From the NCBI RefSeq assembly GCF_013839425.1, contig NZ_JACDNP010000014.1:1-57211 (forward strand): DNA of 57,211 nucleotides. The letters run 5' to 3'. The notes under the pieces were generated by a model that had not been told where the DNA came from, made no database searches, and worked only from the letters and a program-made list of their open reading frames with translations. Positions 46,659 through 55,574 of the stretch are shown piece by piece (within the stretch, counting starts at the first letter, position 1; every line of letters starts with the position of its first letter). Source of the DNA: Halorhabdus salina (GTDB taxonomy: Archaea; Halobacteriota; Halobacteria; Halobacteriales; Haloarculaceae). The position numbers and the translations under genes are program-made.

Positions 46659-49388
46659 TCAGGCAACGACGTCGACGCCGGTGAACTCGAAGCGCACACC
46701 ACCCTCCCGACTCTCAGTCACGGTGACATCCCAGTCATGGGCATCGGCGATCCGTTCGACGATCGTCAACCCGAACCCGGTCCCATCCGTTGTCGTAGTA
46801 TATCCCGGTTCGAAGACATCTGGCCGCTCGTCTTCGGGAATGCCAGGTCCATCGTCGGTGACGTAAAAGCCGCGATTATTGAGCTGCCCGATAGTGATCG
46901 TCACAGCCTCGGGCAGCTCCGATTCGTCGGCGGCCGAAGCTGCACTCCCTCCGGTCGCGTGCTCGACCGCGTTGCCGAAGAGATTCTCGAAGATGTGGCG
47001 AACGCGATCGGGATCGCCTCGGATCCGAAACTCGTCGGCGAGCTCGATCGAGGCCGTCTCGGTATCGATCATCGCCGCACACTGCTCGACGACATCCGGC
47101 ACTGCAACGGCTTCGGTTTCGCCGACGGTATCACCCTGCCGGGCGAGCATCAGTGTATTGTCGACGATATCCCCCATCCGTTCGAGGGCGTCGATCAACG
47201 GACGGGTGTGTTCACTCTCAGAGGACTCCTCGAGTAGGGTCGCCCGCCCGGTGGCGACGTTCAATGGATTCCGAAGATCGTGTGCGACAACTTCCGCGAA
47301 CTCGTCTAAGCGTTCGTTGTGACGTTCGAGTTCCCGTTCGTACTCCCGTAAGACGGTGACGTCGGTGACCGTCCCGACGACGCGAGGTGCGTCTCCGTCG
47401 GTCAACACTTCGGCCTGCTCGCGGACCCAGATCCGTTCCTCACCCGGTTCGACCGGGTACGTGAGATCATAGCTGGCCCCCTCGTCGATCGCACGCTGGA
47501 TGGCGTCTTTGATCCGATCGCGGTGATCCGGTGGGACGATCTCGAAATAGGTATCGAAGACCGGCTTGACTGCCGAGGAGTCGATACCAAAGACATCCTC
47601 GAAGGTCGGGTAGCGCCGGATCGCCTCGTCTTCGGGGTGCCAGTCGAACGTATAGGCGTTGGTCGTCTCCAGGGCGAGTTCGAGTTGATCGCGCACTGAT
47701 TCGAGTTGGTCGTTGATTTGCTGTAGCTCGCGTTCGCGTTCGATAGTGTCGGTCACGTCCTGATAGAGCCAGAGATTCCCCATGCCGTCGGGCAGCGAGA
47801 ACGGAATGTAACTCCGGGAGAGCGTTCGGCCGTCAGCCATTTCGATGTGCTCGTTCAGCGTGGGTTCTCTCTCAGCCAAGATCTCCTCGATACGTTCGAG
47901 GAACCCGTCCGCGTTCTCGAGATCGTCACTGACGTCCGCCGCGACCGCCAGACAGTCTTCGCCAACGAGTTCCTCGCAGTCAGCGGAGAAATCGAAGATC
48001 TCGCAGAGTTTCGGGTTTGCGGCCATGATCTCCCGGTCAGGGTCCTCGACGAGGACGCCAAACGGGAGGGTATCGAGTAACGTCGAGAGGAGCGTGTTGG
48101 TCTCGACCAGTTCCTGATCGCGCTCGACCAGGGTCGTGATGTCGATGAACGTCGTGACAAACTGGTCCCCGCCAAGCGGGAACGCCCGAATGGCGTAATG
48201 TGTATCCAAGGATGTCGCATAGTGCTCGAACCGGGCCGGTTCGTTTTCCAAGACAACCTGCCCGTATCGTTCGACAAAGGACGGGTCGAGGTCCGTCAGG
48301 ACGTCTGTGGCACGCTCGCCGACGACCACCTCTCGTTCGAGCCCAGTCGTGTTCTCGAAGGCCTCGTTGACGTCGAGAAAAACGTAATCCACCGGCTGGC
48401 CGTTCTCGTCCGTCCGGAGTTCGTGGACGGCAGTCGCGTTGATGGACTCCTTGAAGAGCCGCCGATAGCGATGTTCTTGTTCGAGACGATGGATCGCGTG
48501 CCCGATGTCACCGCCGAGTTCGCGGAGCAGGTCCTTCTCGGCGTCGTCGAAGGGCTCTCGTTTGCCGCTGTAGACGTTCAACACGCCGTACTGTTCATCC
48601 TCGAAGAACAGTGGAACGGCCACACTGGAGTGAAAGCCACACTGGAGGGCGGCCTCCCGCCAGGAGGCGAACGCATCGTTGTCGGCGATCGACTGCGCCA
48701 CAGCAAGGTCGTTCTCCCGGAGAGCCCGGGCGGTCGGACTGTCCGCAGTCGGCACGTCATCGAGTGTGATCGTGATGTCGGACAGATACCTCTCACCGTT
48801 TCCGGCGCTCGCGCGTGGCCGGACGATGCCTTCGTCGGCATCCCGCTCGCCGATCCACGCGAACTCGTAGGGCTTCCCGCTCGCGACGATGTCACACACT
48901 CGGTGTTCGAGATCCGACCGAGATCGCGAGCGGACCAGCACCTGATTGACGTCACGGACCGTGTTGCGGACACGATCCAGTATCGCCGCGTGCTCGCTGG
49001 CCCGATACTGCTCGACGGCGTTCTCGATCCGGTTACGGAGAACGGTATACTGTGCCGGGTCACCGGATTTCTCCAGATAATCGGTGACGCCCGCCGAGAT
49101 GGCCTCGCTGGCAACCCCCTCCGATCCGCGAGCCGTATAGAGGATAAACGGCACATCCGGATACTCGCTGCGGACAGCATCGAGCAATTCGAGCCCGTCT
49201 CGGCCAGGCAGTTCGTACTCACTGACGATACATTCGAATCGACCCTCGCCCAACATCTCCAGCGCTTTTGCCCCACTCGATGCGGTCTCGACAGTGAGAC
49301 GATCGCCCTCGGCGTCGAGCATTGTCGACGTCCGCTCGAGAAAGTCCGGGTCGTCGTCGACGTGAAGCACCCGAATCGACTCGCGCAT
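46659..49388 (-). CDS. hybrid sensor histidine kinase (receiver-GAF-PAS-PAS-PAS)
   Basis: A 909-residue cytosolic kinase with no membrane span. Domains in order: receiver (1-120; [23 protein letters not shown]), GAF (about 150-300; [20 protein letters not shown]), three PAS/PAC modules (about 305-690), HisKA with [20 protein letters not shown], and HATPase_c ([14 protein letters not shown]-box, [23 protein letters not shown]). In the receiver the expected phospho-acceptor Asp57 is Glu ([10 protein letters not shown]), so it may not be phosphorylated or may mimic the phosphorylated state. No partner regulator is adjacent. It senses soluble or light/redox cues, unspecified. Confidence 0.9.
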   Translation of the reverse strand: MRESIRVLHVDDDPDFLERTSTMLDAEGDRLTVETASSGAKALEMLGEGRFECIVSEYELPGRDGLELLDAVRSEYPDVPFILYTARGSEGVASEAISAGVTDYLEKSGDPAQYTVLRNRIENAVEQYRASEHAAILDRVRNTVRDVNQVLVRSRSRSDLEHRVCDIVASGKPYEFAWIGERDADEGIVRPRASAGNGERYLSDITITLDDVPTADSPTARALRENDLAVAQSIADNDAFASWREAALQCGFHSSVAVPLFFEDEQYGVLNVYSGKREPFDDAEKDLLRELGGDIGHAIHRLEQEHRYRRLFKESINATAVHELRTDENGQPVDYVFLDVNEAFENTTGLEREVVVGERATDVLTDLDPSFVERYGQVVLENEPARFEHYATSLDTHYAIRAFPLGGDQFVTTFIDITTLVERDQELVETNTLLSTLLDTLPFGVLVEDPDREIMAANPKLCEIFDFSADCEELVGEDCLAVAADVSDDLENADGFLERIEEILAEREPTLNEHIEMADGRTLSRSYIPFSLPDGMGNLWLYQDVTDTIERERELQQINDQLESVRDQLELALETTNAYTFDWHPEDEAIRRYPTFEDVFGIDSSAVKPVFDTYFEIVPPDHRDRIKDAIQRAIDEGASYDLTYPVEPGEERIWVREQAEVLTDGDAPRVVGTVTDVTVLREYERELERHNERLDEFAEVVAHDLRNPLNVATGRATLLEESSESEHTRPLIDALERMGDIVDNTLMLARQGDTVGETEAVAVPDVVEQCAAMIDTETASIELADEFRIRGDPDRVRHIFENLFGNAVEHATGGSAASAADESELPEAVTITIGQLNNRGFYVTDDGPGIPEDERPDVFEPGYTTTTDGTGFGLTIVERIADAHDWDVTVTESREGGVRFEFTGVDVVA

Positions 49389-49558
49389 GTGCTGATATCA
49401 AACGGTTCAGCGGAAAAATGTATGGCATCATGTCACACATCAAACGACACGCAGCTGGCAGAGATACGGGGCCGTCAAACACACCACTGGCTGATCGATA
49501 CGGTCTGGCTGGGATGTGCACCGGTACCCTCATGTCGCCCCCTCCCGATCACTCGCGC

Positions 49559-50845
49559 ATGGATGTCCACGTTTCCCAGTCGACAGTCGACGGGACGGTA
49601 CAGGCACCGCCCTCGAAGAGTTACACGCACCGTGCAATCCTCGCCGCGGGGTACGCCGACGGCGCAACCGTCCGAGATCCGCTGGTCAGCGCCGACACGG
49701 AGGCGACGATGGGAGCTGTCGAGGCCTACGGGGGCAGGGTCGATCGCGGTGACGGCCACCTCGAGATAACTGGTTTCGACGGGAAACCGTCGGTGCCGGA
49801 CGATATCGTCACTTGTGCCAACAGCGGCACGACGATGCGCCTGGTGACGGCCACGGCTGCCCTCGCCGATGGCATCACCGTGCTAACGGGCGACGACTCC
49901 CTCAGGTCGCGCCCGCAGGGGCCGCTCCTGGATGCGGTCGAACAGCTCGATGGGCGCGCAGAGAGCACGCGCGGGAATGGCCAGGCCCCGCTCGTCGTGA
50001 AAGGGCCAGTCGACGGAGACTCCGTCTCGATCCCAGGGGATGTCTCCTCGCAGTATATCACTGCGCTGCTGATGGCCGGCGCCGTCACCGACGAGGGCAT
50101 CGAAATCGACTTAGAGACAGCGTTGAAGTCCGCGCCGTACGTCGACATCACGATCGAAGTCCTCGAGGCGTTCGGCGTCGAGGCCGAATCGACGGCCGAT
50201 GGATTCGAAGTGCCGGGCGGCCAGACGTACGATCCCGCGGGCGGTGAGTACGCTGTCCCGGGTGACTTTTCCTCGATGTCCTATCTGCTGGCGGCGGGCG
50301 CACTCGCCGCCCCCGAGGGACTCACCGTCACGAGCGCCCATCCCAGCGCGCAAGGGGACTCGGCGATCGTCGACGTCCTCGATCGAATGGGTGCGGACAT
50401 CGAGTGGGATCGGGACGCGGGCGAGATCACCGTCTCGCGCTCCGATCTCTCGGGCGTCGAGGTCAGCGTCGCCGACACACCCGATCTCTTGCCGACGATT
50501 GCGGTCCTCGGAGCCGTGGCCGACGGCGACACCCGGATCGTCGATTGTGAACACGTCCGTTTCAAGGAGACCGACCGCGTCCGCGCGATGGCCGAGGAAT
50601 TGGGCGCGATGGGCGCGAACGTCACCGAACAGCAGGACGTGCTGACGATCCACGGTGGCGACACTGATCTATCGGGCGCGGACGTCGACGGACGGGCCGA
50701 CCACCGAATCGTGATGTCGCTGGCGATCGCCGGGCTGATCGCCGACGGCGAGACGACCGTCCGGGGTAGCGAACACGTCGACGTGTCGTTCCCAAACTTC
50801 TTCGACGTACTGGACTCGATCGGGGCGGACGTGCAGCGAGATTGA
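49559..50845 (+). CDS. aroA: 3-phosphoshikimate 1-carboxyvinyltransferase (EPSP synthase)
   Basis: A 428-residue shikimate-pathway enzyme joining phosphoenolpyruvate to shikimate-3-phosphate. Landmarks are [20 protein letters not shown] (PEP/S3P site), [27 protein letters not shown], the [15 protein letters not shown] strand, and [20 protein letters not shown] near the C-terminus, then [13 protein letters not shown]. The ATG at 49559 ([20 protein letters not shown]) matches family starts. An ATG at 49532 or the far-upstream frame into the kinase region is less likely. It stands alone here, without other aro genes. Confidence 0.95.
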   Translation: MDVHVSQSTVDGTVQAPPSKSYTHRAILAAGYADGATVRDPLVSADTEATMGAVEAYGGRVDRGDGHLEITGFDGKPSVPDDIVTCANSGTTMRLVTATAALADGITVLTGDDSLRSRPQGPLLDAVEQLDGRAESTRGNGQAPLVVKGPVDGDSVSIPGDVSSQYITALLMAGAVTDEGIEIDLETALKSAPYVDITIEVLEAFGVEAESTADGFEVPGGQTYDPAGGEYAVPGDFSSMSYLLAAGALAAPEGLTVTSAHPSAQGDSAIVDVLDRMGADIEWDRDAGEITVSRSDLSGVEVSVADTPDLLPTIAVLGAVADGDTRIVDCEHVRFKETDRVRAMAEELGAMGANVTEQQDVLTIHGGDTDLSGADVDGRADHRIVMSLAIAGLIADGETTVRGSEHVDVSFPNFFDVLDSIGADVQRD

Positions 50846-50898
50846 TCGATCCGTCTCCGCGAGTCACGTTCATGTAGCGGGCAAGCGGACAGTGTGTT

Positions 50899-51480
50899 AT
50901 GAGCATCTTCGACGGAGCGGATTCGGGCGAATCGACCGTGGAACCCGACATCGCCGACCTGGTCGAGCAACTGGACGAACTCGAAGATACCGTCGACAGC
51001 CCCGAAGAACGCGAACGTGTCGATTCCGTCAGGGAGACTGCCCTATCCGTGAGTAGACAGGGTTCGTTCGGCCGCGTCATCGCGGGGTTCGACCGCGCCG
51101 ACGCCTCCGAGGCGCTGCTTGGCAGCGTCCTCTTTGGCATCCCGATGTTCGTCGAAGGCGGGACCAGCGAGGTCGGGGCGTACCTCGCAACGCGTCCCCA
51201 TTTCCTGGTCGGGACAGCGGGATTTACCTTCGCCCTCGTCTATGGGATTCTCTACGTCGCCGAGATCCAGGACGTCCGCGTGAAAAAACGGCTGCTGGGA
51301 ATCGTTCCCCATCGGTTCGCCGGCGTGTTGTTCATCGCGTCGGCGACTGCCCTCGTCCTGATGACGATGTGGGGTCGACTGACGTTTTCAGAACCACTCG
51401 TTGCCCTCGGCGAACTCGCCGCCGCAATCCTGCCGATGGCCGTCGGTGGCGCGCTGGGCGACATCCTGCCCGGCTCGTAA
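50899..51480 (+). CDS. DUF2391-like integral membrane protein
   Basis: A 193-residue protein. An acidic N-terminal coiled region (DIADLVEQLDELEDTVDSPE) precedes four to five hydrophobic segments: EALLGSVLFGIPMFVEGG, FLVGTAGFTFALVYGILYVA, RFAGVLFIASATALVLMTMW and LGELAAAILPMAVGGALGDI. The RFAGVLFIASATALVLMTMWGRL section and length resemble haloarchaeal DUF2391 membrane proteins. The function is unknown. It follows aroA by about 50 nt on the same strand. Confidence 0.65.
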   Translation: MSIFDGADSGESTVEPDIADLVEQLDELEDTVDSPEERERVDSVRETALSVSRQGSFGRVIAGFDRADASEALLGSVLFGIPMFVEGGTSEVGAYLATRPHFLVGTAGFTFALVYGILYVAEIQDVRVKKRLLGIVPHRFAGVLFIASATALVLMTMWGRLTFSEPLVALGELAAAILPMAVGGALGDILPGS

Positions 51481-51499
51481 GCACCTCGACTGGCTGCCG

Positions 51500-51907
51500 T
51501 CACTCGGCGGTCTCGGCGACGTACGCCAGTTGCTCTTCGAGTTCGTTCGTCCGCTGGCGCTTGATCAGCGTGGCGTCCAGCGCTGACCCGATCATCCCCC
51601 CGAGTTCGAACTCCGTCATCGCCGTGATCGTCACCCCGTCCTCTCCATCTTCGACCTGATACGTGGTCCACATTTCGTCGAACATCCCCTCGACCTGCTC
51701 GTATCGCAGTACGGCGTCGCTGTCGACGAGTTCGAGGGTGAGTTCGAGTTCGGCCAGCCCAATAGTTCGCCCGACGGTGACACGATCGCCCTCGACCGTG
51801 ACGTCATCGAATCCTGCGGCGCGCATGAACGCTCCCACGTCCTCGAACGCCCCCCGAATCGCGTCTGGCGCTGCCGAAACGTCCCGCGAGACAGTGACCT
51901 CTTGCAT
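51500..51907 (-). CDS. SRPBCC (START-like) family protein
   Basis: A 135-residue protein of the START/polyketide cyclase-like fold: EVTVSRDVSAAPDAIRGAFEDVGAFMRAAGF at the N-terminus, a central beta sheet (RVTVGRTIGLAELELTLELV, YQVEDGEDGVTITAMTEFEL), and the long C-terminal helix (LDATLIKRQRTNELEEQLAY). It probably binds a hydrophobic ligand in the cytosol. It is convergent with the DUF2391-like gene (19-nt gap) and divergent from the HTH_10 regulator. Confidence 0.75.
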   Translation of the reverse strand: MQEVTVSRDVSAAPDAIRGAFEDVGAFMRAAGFDDVTVEGDRVTVGRTIGLAELELTLELVDSDAVLRYEQVEGMFDEMWTTYQVEDGEDGVTITAMTEFELGGMIGSALDATLIKRQRTNELEEQLAYVAETAE

Positions 51908-51992
51908 ACATCCACGAGCGCCCCCCGCTCGCGTTAATCTGTCGTCGAACCAGTTCGGCTGCCGGCGGGCTGGCGGCCATCGTATGCGAATA

Positions 51993-52031
51993 TGTTCGGA
52001 ACAATTACCCTACGAGAGCCCGAACACGTTC
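51993..52031. promoter_or_regulatory. promoter with two GAAC/GTTC palindromes
   Basis: TGTTC-G-GAACA (51993-52003) and GAAC-AC-GTTC (52022-52031) flank a TATA-like AATTACCC centred about 30 nt before the ATG at 52037. Paired palindromes around the TATA box suggest repressor or activator binding, perhaps autoregulation by the HTH_10 protein. Confidence 0.4.
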
Positions 52032-52036
52032 CCCAT

Positions 52037-52693
52037 ATGGTACACGCGACGCTGACATTATCGATACCGCGACGCATCTGGATCGGCGCGCTTTCCCAGG
52101 ATCATCCCGAGTCACGCATTCGCGTCCTCTCGGCGTTCCCGAAGGGGGAAGAATCCGGAGTGGGGCTGGTCGAGGTCGACGGACCCGACGTCCCTGCAGT
52201 CGTGACAGCGATCGACGACGAGGAGACCGTCACGGACCTGGCGGTGCTGGGCCGGCACGACGATCAGGCGCTCGTGCAGTTCGAGACGACCGATCCCCTC
52301 CTGCTCTTTCCGATCGTTGGGTCGGGCATCCCGCTGGAACTCCCCTTCGACATCCGGGACGGCCAGGCCCGCTGGGAGTTGACCGCCTCCCAGGATCGGC
52401 TCTCGGAACTGGGCGAGCAACTGGAGACGCTCGGGATCAGTTTCACCGTCGAGCAACTCCGCCAGCACGTCGAACCCGAACAGGTCCTGACCGACAGTCA
52501 GACGGAACTCGTCAAAGAAGCCATCGACCGCGGCTACTACGACACGCCGCGGGAGTGTACGCTGACTGAACTGGCCGACGCCATGGACATGGCCAAATCG
52601 ACATGCAGCGAAACCCTGCACCGCGCCGAGGAGAAGATCGTCAAGGGCTTTTTCGAGGACGAGCCAACGGCGAGCGCAAGACGGCAGGTGTGA
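52037..52693 (+). CDS. HTH_10 (Bat-like) transcriptional regulator
   Basis: A 218-residue regulator with an N-terminal ligand/dimerisation region as in bacterio-opsin-activator relatives. The C-terminal HTH_10 domain is LTDSQTELVKEAIDRGYYDT, then PRECTLTELADAMDMAKSTC and SETLHRAEEKIVKGFFEDEP. The ATG at 52037 (MVHATLTLSIP) is at leaderless spacing; the 15 codons before it are promoter sequence. A fragment of a second, closely related gene lies 2.6 kb downstream at 55258-55341. Targets are unknown. Confidence 0.85.
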   Translation: MVHATLTLSIPRRIWIGALSQDHPESRIRVLSAFPKGEESGVGLVEVDGPDVPAVVTAIDDEETVTDLAVLGRHDDQALVQFETTDPLLLFPIVGSGIPLELPFDIRDGQARWELTASQDRLSELGEQLETLGISFTVEQLRQHVEPEQVLTDSQTELVKEAIDRGYYDTPRECTLTELADAMDMAKSTCSETLHRAEEKIVKGFFEDEPTASARRQV

Positions 52694-52737
52694 TTGACGG
52701 CGTTGCCAATTGACAGCATAGCCGGCCAGTCCTCCCC

Positions 52738-53898
52738 TTATGGTTCGAAGTGGTAACCTCGAAGTGTTCCATCCGGATGATTCACGACGACGTGCCCGTT
52801 TGCGACCGCAGGTGTCGACTCAGTGTTGAACGCCTCATCCATCACCCAGCGTTGGGACTGTAAATCCCGTCCGAGTCCCATCAGTCCCCGACCGATCGAT
52901 CCGGCGATGACAGTGTCACCAACGACAACCGGCGAAGAATAGATATCTCCTTGCAAGTCGTGTTTGGAGATCCGTTTCCCGGTCTCGGGATCAATTTTGA
53001 CAATGGCAAACCCATCCGTCGCGTACAGTGCCGTGTCAGTCGCCGCGGGTGATGTCCAGGGCGTAGGATCTCTCCAATGCTGCTGTACTTCGCCCGTGTC
53101 CGCCGCAACTGCCAAAATACCATCGTTCACGCCAGCGACGACGACAGTCGATTCGTGTACCGTCGGTGACGCACGTACCTTACGTGAAGGAACTGTCCAG
53201 AGATGGGTGCGTGACTCTCGACTGTATGCCGAAACGCTGTTCTCGTTAGGGACGTAGACTCGTGACTCGTCAATTGCGATAGATATGTCTTTACGCGCTT
53301 TTTGAGCGCCCACTTCGAACGTTGGCACGTCCGTCTGGTGAAGAACATCTCCAGACTCGCTGTCAATCCACAGCAATCGTTCCGACGTTCGAACAAAGAC
53401 AATTCGGTCTGAAACGGACGGAGAAAACAGTTTCTCATCCGGAAGGTCCACCGTCCACAGCGGTTCTTTGTCCCTCGTGTGATACGCAAGCAGTTGACTT
53501 CCCTGCTTTGTCTGTACCGGAACGTACACTCGCTCCGCTGAGGCTGTCGGACTGGCCGAGACGACGCCACCGACTCCGTGTTCCCACCGCAGTCCGCCCG
53601 TTTCCAACTCAACCATTCCGACGCCGTCGACCGTCCCCGTAACGACCCCACCATCGGTGATGATGGGAGAGAGCCACCCACGGCCAGTCGAAAAGATCCA
53701 CGTTTCGGAGACATTGGAAGGGAGAGCACCATCAGTGAATCCCGTGTTTTGGGTGTTTGCTTGTACGCTCGGCCAAGATGTAGGGGTTGTACTGTTAGAT
53801 GTACCTGAAAATGCCATCTCGGAACACCCGGCCAATAGAACACTCCCCGCTACAGCTAAAAATCCTCGACGAGAGGAGTTTATCCCTTCCGTTCGCAT
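52738..53898 (-). CDS. PQQ-like beta-propeller Tat lipoprotein
   Basis: A 386-residue exported protein. The N-terminus has a twin-arginine motif, SSRRGFLAVAG, and a lipobox, LLAGC. The remainder is a multi-bladed propeller with repeats such as GWLSPIITDGGVVTGTVDGV, VVSASPTASAERVYVPVQTK, KVRASPTVHESTVVVAGVND, PWTSPAATDTALYATDGFAI and DIYSSPVVVGDTVIAGSIGR, ending near GHVVVNHPDGTLRGYHFEP. Such BamB/PQQ-like propellers on the archaeal surface act as scaffolds or ligand-binding proteins. No dehydrogenase residues are obvious. The start at 53898 places the Tat motif at the N-terminus. Lower GC than neighbours hints at acquisition. Confidence 0.82.
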   Translation of the reverse strand: MRTEGINSSRRGFLAVAGSVLLAGCSEMAFSGTSNSTTPTSWPSVQANTQNTGFTDGALPSNVSETWIFSTGRGWLSPIITDGGVVTGTVDGVGMVELETGGLRWEHGVGGVVSASPTASAERVYVPVQTKQGSQLLAYHTRDKEPLWTVDLPDEKLFSPSVSDRIVFVRTSERLLWIDSESGDVLHQTDVPTFEVGAQKARKDISIAIDESRVYVPNENSVSAYSRESRTHLWTVPSRKVRASPTVHESTVVVAGVNDGILAVAADTGEVQQHWRDPTPWTSPAATDTALYATDGFAIVKIDPETGKRISKHDLQGDIYSSPVVVGDTVIAGSIGRGLMGLGRDLQSQRWVMDEAFNTESTPAVANGHVVVNHPDGTLRGYHFEP

Positions 53899-53997
53899 AC
53901 ACTCACCAAACTTCTCCAGGGAAATGTGATTCTTCATCAATTATTCTCTTTTACTGAGAGTTGCCATAATTATCTTATTTTCTGTACGTAATGGCGA

Positions 53998-54501
53998 TCA
54001 CGGGTTCGACGAACAGACGCAGTCGTGCTCCAGAGACGCGTACTCGAGAACATACCGATGGACAGCTTCGGCCAGCGCCACCATCGCGTCCGCTTGCTCG
54101 GCACTGGCGACAGTCTCACGGTAGTACACCTCGGCCCGGTTTTGTTGCCAGAGTTGTGTGAGTCGGTCCGCAAACGCCTCGCTGAACAAGTTCACAGTGG
54201 TTGCGTGTCGGTAGACCCTCGTGTGCTCGTATCGTAGGTCTTCCGCCGAGACGTGTCCCCGGTCGAGGAGGTAGAATTGGAGACTCCGCTCGACGGCGAC
54301 AAAGGAGGCTTCGATCACGACCGTGTAGTAGCCGTTTCGCTCCCTGAGCGTCCGGGCGGCTTCCAAGAGACGGCACGCTTTCCGCAGTTGGACGAGCGCA
54401 CTGTCAGTGACGGCCAGTCCGGACTCGGCAGTATGACCGCGGGTGTCCTGAAAAGCGTTTTCGGCGTCCGTGAGTGCTGTCTCGACGTAGCTACCGTCCA
54501 T
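53998..54501 (-). CDS. HEPN-like protein (putative toxin)
   Basis: A 167-residue all-helical protein (ALVQLRKACRLLEAARTLRE, YYTVVIEASFVAVERSLQFY, HTRVYRHATTVNLFSEAFAD) of the haloarchaeal HEPN type found beside MNT nucleotidyltransferases. The canonical RNase motif R-x4-6-H is not clear; the closest is RYEHTRVYRH. The start overlaps the end of the upstream MNT gene by 11 nt on the same strand, as in HEPN-MNT toxin-antitoxin operons. The toxin role is inferred from the pairing. Confidence 0.7.
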   Translation of the reverse strand: MDGSYVETALTDAENAFQDTRGHTAESGLAVTDSALVQLRKACRLLEAARTLRERNGYYTVVIEASFVAVERSLQFYLLDRGHVSAEDLRYEHTRVYRHATTVNLFSEAFADRLTQLWQQNRAEVYYRETVASAEQADAMVALAEAVHRYVLEYASLEHDCVCSSNP

Positions 54502-55168
54502 CCGTCAGGACCTCCGATTTGAGCGCAGACAGGGCCTCGGAGTCATCGAGTGTGAGCCCGGTCGCGAAGATCTCACGGAGTCGATCCCCATGTCGACTGG
54601 CGCTCTCGATGGATTCGGCCAGTATGTGGAACTTGTAGCGGTCCCCGTCGAAGGGTTCCTCGTTCAGTTCGCCAGTGATCTCGTCGGCGATTCGCTGGGC
54701 GGTGGCTTGCATTCCCCCGACGAGCACGAAACAATCAATATCGCTCCGACGGTCTGCCTCACCCCGGGCGACGCTCCCGAAGAGCACGATCCCACGAACC
54801 TCGTCCAGCTGTTCGGTCAAGCGGGCGCGGAGTTCCCGGACTGGGGTGTGGAATTCGGGCTGGGGAATCCCGACGATCGGGTCATCGGGCTTGTCCAGCC
54901 GACGCCGATTGATTCGAACCAGTTTCTTCCGACCGTCGTGCTCAGTTTCGACAAACCCGACGGCCTCAAGGTCCTCGACGGCCGCGGAAATACTCCGATG
55001 TGGGTGATCCGTCGCCCGACTCAGATCCCGAATGCCGAATGCAGTATGTGGATTGTCGACGAGAACACCCAATACGTCGGGGGTACAACCGTGGCTGAAC
55101 AGTCCCGTCGGTGGTACGGGTACTGGCAAGGCGAGTGACACACCAGTTTGGATATTTTTACTGCCCAT
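54491..55168 (-). CDS. MNT nucleotidyltransferase with N-terminal winged helix (antitoxin)
   Basis: A 225-residue protein. Residues about 28-90 form a winged helix (DVLGVLVDNPHTAFGIRDLS, RSISAAVEDLEAVGFVETEH). Residues about 105-220 are a minimal nucleotidyltransferase: IVLFGSVARGEADRRSDIDC contains the GSxxRG loop (131-136) and the metal-binding Asp143 and Asp145. MNT antitoxins neutralise HEPN partners, in some systems by AMPylation. It precedes the HEPN gene with an 11-nt overlap. A 7-bp inverted repeat abuts the ATG, suggesting autoregulation through the winged helix. The start is uncertain because the promoter cannot be placed confidently. Confidence 0.8.
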   Translation of the reverse strand: MGSKNIQTGVSLALPVPVPPTGLFSHGCTPDVLGVLVDNPHTAFGIRDLSRATDHPHRSISAAVEDLEAVGFVETEHDGRKKLVRINRRRLDKPDDPIVGIPQPEFHTPVRELRARLTEQLDEVRGIVLFGSVARGEADRRSDIDCFVLVGGMQATAQRIADEITGELNEEPFDGDRYKFHILAESIESASRHGDRLREIFATGLTLDDSEALSALKSEVLTDGR

Positions 55169-55186
55169 GGATAGAATAACTATCCA
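55168..55186. promoter_or_regulatory. inverted repeat at MNT gene start (likely operator)
   Basis: TGGATAG-AATAA-CTATCCA is a perfect 7-bp inverted repeat whose first base is in the start codon of the MNT gene. A further related half-site (GGATATTTTT, 55150-55159) lies inside the gene. It is placed to block transcription or initiation of the MNT-HEPN operon. Confidence 0.55.
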
Positions 55187-55257
55187 AAACTGAAAGACGT
55201 TTCGGCGACGGCTCGCTCGTGAGAACGGCCAAACAGCGCGGAACGAAAGGGCTAATC

Positions 55258-55341
55258 GGGACGCTGCACCGCGCTGAAGAGAAGATCGTCACGGGCTTCT
55301 TCGAGGATGAATCGACCGCTAGCGCCCGTCGGAGGCTGTGA
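55258..55341 (+). pseudogene. 3' fragment of an HTH_10 regulator gene
   Basis: Translation of this frame gives GTLHRAEEKIVTGFFEDEST followed by ASARRRL and a stop. It differs from the last 27 residues of the HTH_10 gene at 52037-52693 at only a few positions. The frame upstream has no helix-turn-helix, no Bat domain and no start, so this is the tail of a deleted paralogue. The rest of the 406-nt gap (55169-55574) holds the MNT operator and the TSUP promoter region and nothing else recognised. Confidence 0.7.
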
Positions 55342-55574
55342 ACGGATCGGCGGCGATTGTCACTCTGTACTGGCGCGTCCGGATCCCGCTTGGGCCCCGT
55401 CCCGCCTCCCACCACGTCACCGGGTGATCGCGACTGTGAGCGTGTCACAGAGACGGCCGAGAACACGTCGTTTTTCTGCCTCGATCCATGGCTGGCTCAG
55501 TATGTACCAGTCACTCCTTGATGGAGCATCGCCCGCTTACCGCCCTTGGCCCCCATTCTCGGTTGTGTGTTGAG

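Noticed and set aside
48198-49769. 523-codon plus-strand ORF opposite the histidine kinase and into aroA
   Set aside because: It is an antisense frame that ends inside aroA in the wrong frame.
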